Of a stretch of 21,257 nt of DNA, positions 14,710 to 21,257 are shown piece by piece. Source of the DNA: Anaerolineales bacterium (GTDB lineage: Bacteria; Chloroflexota; Anaerolineae; Anaerolineales; Villigracilaceae). Location: NCBI GenBank assembly GCA_028689195.1, contig JAQTWR010000005.1, positions 1-21,257 on the forward strand. The letters run 5' to 3'. The notes under the pieces were generated by a model, which was given only the letters and a program-made list of their open reading frames with translations, was not told the origin of the DNA and made no database searches. Position 1 is the stretch's first letter. Every line of letters begins with the position of its first letter. The translations under genes and the position numbers were made by a program.

Positions 14710-16095
14710 TTACAAACTCTCCAAAATTTTCGCGCTGATTTGATTCGCGTCGCCGGCGGAAAGCACCAGCAACACGTCTCCAGCGCGGAGATTCTTCAAC
14801 AAATAATCGGTCGTCGCTTCAAGCGAGCCGCTGTAACGCGCGGCGGAATGCGGCATGGCGCTGACGACCTCGGCGGAGGAAAATTCCTGCTTGGCTTCGC
14901 GCGAGGCGTAAACTTCGGTAACTAAAACTTCGTCCGCGTCGCCGAATGCGCGCGAGAATTCAAAAAATAAAGCCTGCGCGCGCGAATACGTATGCGGCTG
15001 CCAGACCGCCCAAATGCGGCGGTCGGGATAACGCGCGCGCGCGCCCGCAAGCGTGGCGCGAATTTCGGTGGGATGATGGGCGTAATCGTCAATCACGGTT
15101 ACGCCTTTTACTTCGCCGCGAATTTCAAAACGACGCCCCGTTCCCGTAAATTTTCCCAACGCGTCCGCCGCCTCTTGAAGCGGGACGCCCAGCGCAGCCA
15201 TCACAGACAACGCCGCGAGCGCGTTGCGAACGTTATGCTCGCCGGGGACTTGCAGCGAAACGTTCATTTTTGAAATCGCGCCGCTCATATTCGTCATCGC
15301 AGAAAAATCAAATCCGCCGCGCGTGTTGGGTTTGGGCGCGCGCGCCTGCATCCACTGCGGGCTGTTGATGGTCATTTCGGTTTGAATGCTGTAAGACAAC
15401 ACGTTGATATTTTTTTTGCGCGCATAAGAAAGCAAAGAGACCGCGCCTTTATCTTCCGCCGATGCGATCAGCGTTCCGTCGGCTGGAAGCAAATCCACAA
15501 ATTGTTGAAACGCGGAATACATATCTTCATACGTCGGGTAACAATCGGGATGGTCGTGTTCGAGATTTGTCACCACCGCGATATGCGGCTTCAACCCAAG
15601 AAACATGCGGTCATACTCGTCCGCTTCGATGACGAAGAACGGACTTTTACCCGCGCGCGCGTTGACCTTCAAATTATTCAACGTGCCGCCGACGATAAAC
15701 GACGGGTCGCGATTCATCTTGTAAAGAATCCACGAGATCATGGCGGTCGTCGTCGTTTTGCCGTGCGTGCCAGCCACAGCCACGCCGATTTTGTGCGCCA
15801 TCAATTGACCGAGAAAATCGGCGCGTTTGTAAACGGGAATTCCCGCGTTACGCGCCGCTTCGACTTCTGGATTGGTATCGGGAATCGCTGAGGAACGAAT
15901 CACTTCGTCCGCGCCGACGATATTTTTCGCGTCATGTCCGACGTAAATCTTAATGCCGTTATTTTGCAGGTCAGCCGCAAATGGCGAAATCTCGCGGTCC
16001 GACCCCGTCACTTCGTAGCCGCTTTCTTTGAGCAGGCGCGCGATGGCAGAAAGCCCCGAACCGCCAATACCAACGAAGTGAATGCGTTTATTCAT
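14710..16095 (-). CDS. murC: UDP-N-acetylmuramate--L-alanine ligase MurC
   Basis: ATP-dependent cytoplasmic ligase that adds the first amino acid (L-Ala) to UDP-MurNAc. The 461 residues fit the family: N-terminal HFVGIGGSGLSAIA (6-19), P-loop GTHGKTTT (109-116), EADEYDR (157-163), NLEHDHPD (177-184) and DDYAHHPTE (336-344). Length is normal. It starts 16 nt after the cvpA-like gene with a weak GAGAAA binding site, and ends next to a palindrome before murB. Confidence 0.98.
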   Translation of the reverse strand: MNKRIHFVGIGGSGLSAIARLLKESGYEVTGSDREISPFAADLQNNGIKIYVGHDAKNIVGADEVIRSSAIPDTNPEVEAARNAGIPVYKRADFLGQLMAHKIGVAVAGTHGKTTTTAMISWILYKMNRDPSFIVGGTLNNLKVNARAGKSPFFVIEADEYDRMFLGLKPHIAVVTNLEHDHPDCYPTYEDMYSAFQQFVDLLPADGTLIASAEDKGAVSLLSYARKKNINVLSYSIQTEMTINSPQWMQARAPKPNTRGGFDFSAMTNMSGAISKMNVSLQVPGEHNVRNALAALSVMAALGVPLQEAADALGKFTGTGRRFEIRGEVKGVTVIDDYAHHPTEIRATLAGARARYPDRRIWAVWQPHTYSRAQALFFEFSRAFGDADEVLVTEVYASREAKQEFSSAEVVSAMPHSAARYSGSLEATTDYLLKNLRAGDVLLVLSAGDANQISAKILESL

Positions 16096-16111
16096 AGTTT
16101 CTCGATTTCAG

Positions 16112-16642
16112 CTAGACGTACACGACAAGAATAAAAATCAAAATAATAATCACGGCAAAGTAAATACTCGGTTCGCCCAGAAAGCGCGGAGGCATGTACT
16201 TCATCATGCTCTCGATAGAAGCTGCGATGACGGGATCGGTTGCGCGACTCATAATATCGGGGTAGGGATAGTTCGCCATGTGCGTATAAAACAAAATCGT
16301 CCCGACCACCAGATACCCGTTGAAGCCGCCCAGCACCGCGCCAAAGAGCGCGTCTTGCAAACGCTCGCGCGCGGCTTTGGAAGCCAAACGCGGAACGGAG
16401 ACAACCGATTGATACCCGAAATAAATCAACGCCATCAAAATGATCGAACGAATCCAAAAGAGCGAGCTGCCTACGGGGTCGAGTTCTTTCACGAGCGGAA
16501 TGTATTTTTCCAAAAGCAGGTTGACCGCCAGCGCGGTAATTCCGCTGAACGAGACGAGCAATTCCTTCACCCAGCCGCGCATTGCGCCGATGAACGCAAA
16601 GACCAAAACGAACATCCAGAAGATATAGTACATACTCATCAT
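16112..16642 (-). CDS. CvpA-like membrane protein within the cell-wall cluster
   Basis: 176 residues with four hydrophobic stretches: about 5-25, 33-48, 64-80 with a Gly-rich helix near 102-118, and a C-terminal helix about 159-176. The arrangement (short N-terminal hairpin with GAMRGWVKELL, a second pair of helices, and Pro-rich tail before a last helix) resembles CvpA-family proteins, but similarity is by eye only. ATG 16642 overlaps the murG stop by 4 nt (ATGA), and murC follows after 16 nt, so it is tightly built into the operon and probably serves envelope assembly. No catalytic motif is visible. Confidence 0.75.
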   Translation of the reverse strand: MMSMYYIFWMFVLVFAFIGAMRGWVKELLVSFSGITALAVNLLLEKYIPLVKELDPVGSSLFWIRSIILMALIYFGYQSVVSVPRLASKAARERLQDALFGAVLGGFNGYLVVGTILFYTHMANYPYPDIMSRATDPVIAASIESMMKYMPPRFLGEPSIYFAVIIILIFILVVYV

Positions 16643-17736
16643 AACGGCGCATCTCCTGCCAATTGGATCAACTGACTGGCGATCAAATCGGCTGCGTTAG
16701 GGCGCGAACATTTTTTCATCGCGGCGCGCATGGATTCAAGTTTGGTTTGATTCGACAATAAATCTTTTATCATGGTCAAGAGTGTATCGTTCAACAGGTC
16801 ATCTTGCAAGATGACCGCAGCATGATTTTCGACGAGAAAATCGGCGTTGACTTTTTGATAGCGCCACGCATACGGATACGGCACAAGAATGGCGGGCAGC
16901 CCAAAGAAGGGATATTCTCCCAACGTGGACGCGCCCGCGCGCGATAAAACCAAATCGGCAGATGCGAGCGCCGCGCCCATTTCATGCAGATACGGCATGG
17001 CGTGATAACGGGACTTTAATTCGGCGGGCAATTCGTTCGCCGCTTTTTCAACGACTTCCCAATCCAATTGACCTGTGATGTGGATCACCTGCGCGAATTG
17101 GAGCAACGCCTTCAAATGAGTCAGCGCCGCCATGTTGATCGAACGCGCGCCTTTGCTGCCGCCAGTGATGAGCAGGGTTGGGAGTGAAGAATCCAACTCG
17201 AAACGCTGAATCCCTTGCGCGCGCGACCAGACTTGAAGGTCGGAACGCAGCGGGTAGCCCGTGACGGCGAGTCTATTTGGGCGCGAGAAATATTTCGTCG
17301 AGGCGGAAGCCGTGGCGGTTATCACATCCGCAAAATAAGAAAGAAATTTGAGCGCGAGTCCCGGCTCGATATCGGGGACGTATAACACGGTGGGAATGTT
17401 GCGACCCGCAAGCGCCATCGGCGCGGCGACGTATCCGCCGGTGAAGAAGAGCGCGTGAGGTTTGAAGTCGCGCAGAATGCGGCGCGATGCGGAAACTCCG
17501 CGCGCGAGTTTGGCGAGGTTGGCGGGCAGCGCGCGCAAGCCAACGCCATGCACGCCCGCCGCAGGAATGGAACGATAAAGGATACCCGCGCGTTTCACGA
17601 GTTCCTCTTCCATGCCGCCTTCGCCGCCGACCCATAACGTTTCAACGTTGGAATGTTTAAGCGTTAGGGCGTGGTGAACGGCGAGGGCGGGATAAACTCC
17701 GCCGCCCGTTCCACCCGCGCAAATCAACAACCGCAC
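16639..17736 (-). CDS. murG: MurG-type UDP-GlcNAc:lipid I GlcNAc transferase
   Basis: Converts lipid I to lipid II at the inner membrane face. The 365 residues form two Rossmann-like halves with AGGTGGGVYPALAV (7-20), TGGSKGA (191-197) and RAGASTLGE with FGLPAILVPYPY, including the donor-site Glu. Two family motifs differ: GGTGGH is GGTGGG, and HEQN in the middle is replaced by a segment with VPDIEPGLA (120-128). I start at GTG 17736, which gives the canonical first residues and has GGAGG about 8 nt upstream; a longer ATG-started frame to 17928 lies inside ftsW. The gene overlaps ftsW by 80 nt. Position between ftsW and murC supports MurG despite the divergence. Confidence 0.92.
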   Translation of the reverse strand: MRLLICAGGTGGGVYPALAVHHALTLKHSNVETLWVGGEGGMEEELVKRAGILYRSIPAAGVHGVGLRALPANLAKLARGVSASRRILRDFKPHALFFTGGYVAAPMALAGRNIPTVLYVPDIEPGLALKFLSYFADVITATASASTKYFSRPNRLAVTGYPLRSDLQVWSRAQGIQRFELDSSLPTLLITGGSKGARSINMAALTHLKALLQFAQVIHITGQLDWEVVEKAANELPAELKSRYHAMPYLHEMGAALASADLVLSRAGASTLGEYPFFGLPAILVPYPYAWRYQKVNADFLVENHAAVILQDDLLNDTLLTMIKDLLSNQTKLESMRAAMKKCSRPNAADLIASQLIQLAGDAPL

Positions 17737-18901
17737 CGTATGACCTCCGTTCCTGTTCTGGCGTAGAAGAAGAAATTTCCTTGCCAGATTGACGCGAAAT
17801 ATTAAAAAGAATTCCCAGCGCGGCAAGCGTAGCCACGAGGTTCGAGCCGCCCGCGCTGACAAAAGGCAGGGCGTTGCCTGCGAAAGGCAAAAGCCCAACC
17901 ATGACAGCCATGTTAAGCAACGCTTCAAACGCGATCCAAGTCACGAGTCCTGAAGCGAGCAGCGAGCCGAGCGTATCGGGCGCGCGGCGCGCAATGACCA
18001 ATCCGCGCCAGATGAGCGCCGCGTACAAAGCGATCAACGCCGCGCCGCCGACGAGTCCAAGTTCTTCTACAACGACCGCGAAAACGCTATCGGTTGGCGG
18101 AACAGGCAAGCCGGTCAATTTGGATTGCGATTGCCCCAAACCCACGCCGAACCATCCGCCGTTGACCACCGCCTCAAACGAACGGCGCACATGATACGAA
18201 GCCTGCAACGGGTCTTTGAGTCCTGCAAAGAAATCAGCCACGCGTGTGCGTCCGGTTAAACTCACAGATGAAACGACCCACGCGGCGATGACGGCGACGA
18301 CGAGCAAGCCGCCGATTTGTTTCAAGTCGCCGCCCGCAAGGAAGAAAAGCAAACCGCCAAGAATAATCACCGTCGCGGCGGCGCTTAAATCGGGCTGCTG
18401 ATAAATCAATCCGCCGACCACGCCGAGAATTACGCCGAGCGGAACCAAACCAAAAGACATATCGTGCAGATATTCTTGTTTGGCGTACAACCAAACGCTG
18501 AGATAAAGAATCGAAATCAACTTCGCCAATTCAGAAGGCTGCACCGAACCGCCGAAAAGAGCGCGCTTCGCGCCGAAGCGAATTCCGTTGGTCAACAAAA
18601 TGGCGACCAGTAAAACAATCGTCAGCGCCATGGCAGGCACAACCAATTGGCGCCAGCGGTGATAATCAAAGAAGGCGAGAAAAACCGCGAACGCCAAGCC
18701 AACGCAAAGCCACATCACCTGACGGTTGAACATATACATTGCGTCGCCATACGCGCCGAGCGAGAAATCCCACGAAGCCGAGAACAACATCAGCAAGCCG
18801 AAGATAATCAACGCCACCACAGAGACGAGCAGGGGCAGGTCGAATCCGCGCAAAAAATTACGCAGGCTGGGTTGTTGTTTTACGAAAGTTGAGATACCCA
18901 T
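17657..18901 (-). CDS. ftsW: SEDS peptidoglycan glycosyltransferase FtsW
   Basis: Polytopic septal peptidoglycan polymerase. The 414 residues have about ten hydrophobic segments; SEDS landmarks include LMLFSAS near the start of helix 1, VQPSELAK, QQPDLSAA, the catalytic-Asp loop PPTDSVFAVVVEELG and PFVSAGGSN. The Arg/Ser-rich cytoplasmic tail (after about residue 365) is encoded partly over the murG start. ATG 18901 overlaps the end of murD by 22 nt, with AGGAG about 13 nt upstream. The neighbours (murD, murG) favour FtsW over RodA. Confidence 0.95.
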   Translation of the reverse strand: MGISTFVKQQPSLRNFLRGFDLPLLVSVVALIIFGLLMLFSASWDFSLGAYGDAMYMFNRQVMWLCVGLAFAVFLAFFDYHRWRQLVVPAMALTIVLLVAILLTNGIRFGAKRALFGGSVQPSELAKLISILYLSVWLYAKQEYLHDMSFGLVPLGVILGVVGGLIYQQPDLSAAATVIILGGLLFFLAGGDLKQIGGLLVVAVIAAWVVSSVSLTGRTRVADFFAGLKDPLQASYHVRRSFEAVVNGGWFGVGLGQSQSKLTGLPVPPTDSVFAVVVEELGLVGGAALIALYAALIWRGLVIARRAPDTLGSLLASGLVTWIAFEALLNMAVMVGLLPFAGNALPFVSAGGSNLVATLAALGILFNISRQSGKEISSSTPEQERRSYGAVVDLRGWNGRRSLSRPRRSPRPNA

Positions 18902-20328
18902 TTTGTAAACGCCGCTCCTCTCTCGGCAAAATCTTTGAATTCGTCAAAACTCGTGCCGCCCGGAGAAAACAGGACGACGTCGCCCGCGGAAGCAACCTCC
19001 GCTGCGGCGATGACCGCCGCTTGAAGATTCTTCACCCGCCGAAATTCGACGCGGCTTTTTTCTACCTTCGAGTTTTTTACCGCTTCTTCAATGAGCCCCG
19101 CCGCCTCGCCAAACGCAATGACATGATCCACGCGTTGATGAATTAACTTCGCGATCTCATCCCACGGAAGATTCTTGTCGCGTCCGCCGAGCATGAGCAC
19201 AATCGGTTCGTCAAAGGCGTGAATATCCGCCATGCTTCGTTCTGGCGCAGTCGCAATCGAGCCGTTGTACCAGCGCACGCCGCGCAGTTCGCGGACGAGT
19301 TCCAGCCTGTGCGCCACGCCGCGAAATTCTTCCACGGCTTCGAGCATATCGTCCAATTTGAATCCAGCCTCGTGACCGATGGCAAATGCGGCGAGCACGT
19401 TCGCCACATTATGAGCGCCGGGCAATTTTATTTTCTCGCGCAACATCAACGGAAGATAAGCGTTGCCATCGCGCAGGTTTAACAATCCATCAGTCAAGTA
19501 CGCGCCGTTCAAACCCTGATCCAATTCATGCAAACTGAAAGTTAACAACTTGCCTTTGACTTTATTCCGCAAATCCCACGCGCCTTTATCGTCGCGCCCA
19601 AGAATGGCGGTATCTTTTTCAGTTTGAAATTCCAAAATATGCGCCTTCGCATTTGTGTACGCTTCCATCGTGCCGTGACGATCCAAATGATTGGGCGTAA
19701 TGTTCAAAATTGCGGCGATGTTCGGCGAGATGGTCATCTGCTCTAATTGAAAAGAGGAGATTTCCAAAATTGCAAGATCGTTCGCCGTCATGTCATCCAC
19801 ATAATTAATTAATGGATCGCCAATGTTGCCGCCGACGAAAACCGAAGGATGAATTTTGAAGGATGAAGGATGAATAACGGACGGGTCTTTGCTCTCTTCA
19901 TCTTTCATCCTTCCGCCTTCATCCTTTGACTTTCTCGCCATTTCGCCAACCAACGTCGTCGTCGTCGTTTTGCCCGCCGAGCCGGTAATGCCGATGGTTT
20001 TGCACGGCGCGACTTCCATGAAAATTTGTGTATCGTTTGAAAGCGGAATGCCGCGCTTGACGGCTTCCTGCACGATGGGCAACGTCAACGGAATGCCGCC
20101 TGAAAGACAAAGAACATCCGCGTTATTTAACAACTCCAATGGATGCCCGCCTACCGCCCAAGTCACGTTCGCATCCGCGAGGGATTCGCGCGCGGAAGTT
20201 AAATCCTCCGCGCCGCGCGAATCGCTCAAGGTCACGTTTGCGCCGTGACGGGAGAGCCAGCGCGCAAGGGCTATTCCTTGTCGCGCCGCGCCGAGAATGA
20301 GGGGGTGGGTGTTGTTCCAGTTGGTCAT
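18880..20328 (-). CDS. murD: UDP-N-acetylmuramoylalanine--D-glutamate ligase MurD with in-frame insert
   Basis: Adds D-Glu to UDP-MurNAc-L-Ala. The 482 residues include the N-terminal UDP-binding domain, P-loop GSAGKTTT (116-123), EISSFQLE, NITPNHLDRHG and the C-terminal LGGRDKNL and LFSPGGTSFDEF segments. Relative to MurD relatives, in which only a few residues separate GEMA from FVGGNIG, residues about 134-161 are an extra hydrophilic, Lys/Asp/Glu then His/Pro/Ser-rich block encoded by a palindromic element (19846-19926). The frame is kept, so the protein is probably functional, with the insert in a loop just after the P-loop helix. AGGA lies about 6 nt before ATG 20328. Confidence 0.95.
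   Translation of the reverse strand: MTNWNNTHPLILGAARQGIALARWLSRHGANVTLSDSRGAEDLTSARESLADANVTWAVGGHPLELLNNADVLCLSGGIPLTLPIVQEAVKRGIPLSNDTQIFMEVAPCKTIGITGSAGKTTTTTLVGEMARKSKDEGGRMKDEESKDPSVIHPSSFKIHPSVFVGGNIGDPLINYVDDMTANDLAILEISSFQLEQMTISPNIAAILNITPNHLDRHGTMEAYTNAKAHILEFQTEKDTAILGRDDKGAWDLRNKVKGKLLTFSLHELDQGLNGAYLTDGLLNLRDGNAYLPLMLREKIKLPGAHNVANVLAAFAIGHEAGFKLDDMLEAVEEFRGVAHRLELVRELRGVRWYNGSIATAPERSMADIHAFDEPIVLMLGGRDKNLPWDEIAKLIHQRVDHVIAFGEAAGLIEEAVKNSKVEKSRVEFRRVKNLQAAVIAAAEVASAGDVVLFSPGGTSFDEFKDFAERGAAFTKWVSQLS
19846..19926. repeat. Palindromic element inserted in murD
   Basis: AAGGATGAA (19846-19854) pairs with TTCATCCTT (19918-19926), and AAGGATGAAGGATGAA (19859-19874) pairs with TTCATCTTTCATCCTT (19897-19912) with one mismatch, around a 22-nt loop. 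The unit repeats the same 8-9-mer on both arms and keeps the murD frame. Confidence 0.8.
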
Positions 20329-20338
20329 AAATTCCTAC

Positions 20339-20426
20339 CGTCGTTGCGAGGAGCGACAGCGACGAAGCAATCTCCAAATTGTCAAGGAGATTGCTTCGGG
20401 CGAAAAGCATCGCCCTCGCAATGACG
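20339..20426. repeat. Intergenic MITE/REP-like palindrome between mraY and murD
   Basis: Outer arms CGTCGTTGCGAGG (20339-20351) and CCTCGCAATGACG (20414-20426) pair except for one position. Inner arms CGAAGCAATCTCC (20363-20375) and GGAGATTGCTTCG (20386-20398) pair perfectly around a 10-nt loop. The GTCATTGCGAGG...GAAGCAATC theme is one I know from dispersed repeats in several bacteria. It fills nearly all of the gap between the two genes. Confidence 0.85.
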
Positions 20427-20432
20427 AATTTT

Positions 20433-21257
20433 TTACACTTGCGATAATCCAATTCCAATCAGCGCCGCCATCAAACCGATGAGCCAAAAGCGTTGAACGA
20501 CCTGGGTTTCGCTCCAGCCGAGCAACTCAAAATGCAAATGAAGGGGCGCCATTTTGAAGAAGCGTTTGCCCTTCGTCATTTTGAAATAGCCAATTTGAAT
20601 CACGTCGCTGACCATCTCTGCCAGCGGGATGACGCCAATCACCAACAGCATGGGCCACTGCCCCGTAATCAACGCGATGACCGCCAGCACCGCGCCAAGC
20701 GGAAGCGAACCCGTATCGCCCATGAACAATTCGGCGGGATGTACGTTGAACCACAAAAAGCCAAACAAAGCGCCGACGAGAATAAAACAAAAACGCGCCA
20801 CATAAACCTGCTCTTGCATCAAGGCAATGCCGCCATACGCCGCAATGGCGGTAGCGGCTATCAATCCAGCCAGACCGTCGAGACCGTCGGTAAAATTCAT
20901 CGCGTTTGATTCGGCGACGATGATGAACGCCGCAAGCGGCACATAAACCCAGCCAAGTTTGACCTCGAAGAACAAACCGGGAAAATACATTTCAGGCACG
21001 TCCATTTGATATTTCAAAACATACGCGATGATCAGCGCAAGAATTACTTGAAATAAAAACTTCGTGCGCGCGCGCATTCCGTCGCCTTTGCGTTTTCCGC
21101 GAATGCCTTCCCAATCGTCCGCCGCGCCGAGAATGGCGAAGCAGACCATAACCAAAATAAATAGTACCGTATCTGTTAAAATTTTATGTACAAATAAAGA
21201 TATTCCGAGTTCTTTATTATTAGGTGATATTTGTATTTCAAATGCTTTGTCAAATAC
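20433..21257 (-). CDS. mraY: Phospho-N-acetylmuramoyl-pentapeptide-transferase MraY, N-terminus outside window
   Basis: Integral membrane enzyme that makes lipid I from UDP-MurNAc-pentapeptide and undecaprenyl phosphate. The frame is open to the window edge (274 codons in view), so the first part, with the MGG motif, is missing. Visible motifs are AADDWEG with the Mg-binding Asp pair, NAMNFTDGLDGLA, FMGDTGSLPLGA and APLHLHFELLGW near the C-terminus, where the usual triple His is His-Leu-His. Hydrophobic segments alternate as in the family. An ATG at 21155 is an internal Met. The last 100 bases of the window, coding a loop before the DD motif, are markedly richer in A and T than the rest. It is the most upstream gene of the cluster in view. 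Confidence 0.95.
   Translation of the reverse strand, partial: VFDKAFEIQISPNNKELGISLFVHKILTDTVLFILVMVCFAILGAADDWEGIRGKRKGDGMRARTKFLFQVILALIIAYVLKYQMDVPEMYFPGLFFEVKLGWVYVPLAAFIIVAESNAMNFTDGLDGLAGLIAATAIAAYGGIALMQEQVYVARFCFILVGALFGFLWFNVHPAELFMGDTGSLPLGAVLAVIALITGQWPMLLVIGVIPLAEMVSDVIQIGYFKMTKGKRFFKMAPLHLHFELLGWSETQVVQRFWLIGLMAALIGIGLSQV

Noticed and set aside
20123..20458. A 111-codon frame spanning the mraY-murD gap
   Set aside because: It is created by the palindromic repeat and runs out of frame into murD.

Overview
The window looks like a piece of a Chloroflexota (Anaerolineae-type) chromosome of roughly even base composition. This is inferred, not searched. The hints are a lipoprotein solute-binding protein with an Ala-Pro-Thr-Glu linker, a MurG with a PDIEPG motif in place of HEQN, a CvpA-like gene inside the division/cell-wall cluster, and short palindromic repeats scattered through genes. 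TGG is the Trp codon and TAA, TAG and TGA all act as stops.

Layout. (1) Positions 1-3603, minus strand: a peptide/nickel-type ABC transporter operon (oppD-like, oppF-like, then a solute-binding lipoprotein cut by the window edge), read from a good promoter at 3576-3603. The permeases are not in view. (2) 3631-5976, plus strand: a membrane Ser/Thr kinase with a cysteine-rich outer domain, probably with a leaderless transcript, followed after 3 nt by rsmI. A two-way terminator separates rsmI from a convergent thioredoxin. (3) 6350-8356: tRNA-Lys(TTT) with a partial copy of its 3' end downstream, a small eRF1-like protein gene, a D-2-hydroxyacid dehydrogenase, and tRNA-Ser(GCT) and tRNA-Ser(TGA). 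(4) 8380-9062: a VapBC toxin-antitoxin pair with a clear promoter and a palindromic operator. (5) 9081-21257, minus strand: a long division and peptidoglycan cluster transcribed mraY-murD-ftsW-murG-cvpA-like-murC-murB-ddl-ftsQ-ftsA-ftsZ, closed by a 16-bp terminator. Genes overlap or nearly touch for most of its length. It makes lipid I/II precursors (MraY, MurG), the cytoplasmic precursors (MurC, MurB, Ddl, MurD), the SEDS polymerase (FtsW) and the early divisome (FtsQ, FtsA, FtsZ).

The most notable observations are: a solute-binding protein whose lobes appear in the wrong order (C-terminal half first); an in-frame TGA replacing an expected Trp codon near the start of ddl; a palindromic element inserted in frame into murD; a second, larger palindromic repeat filling the mraY-murD gap; a MurG lacking two family motifs; and a perfect hairpin embedded in rsmI without changing its length. 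I found no CRISPR array, insertion sequence or prophage. No stretch over 300 bases lacks a gene; the longest non-coding stretches are 3515-3666 (two divergent promoters) and 8181-8271 (between the two tRNA-Ser genes, where I see no clear signal).
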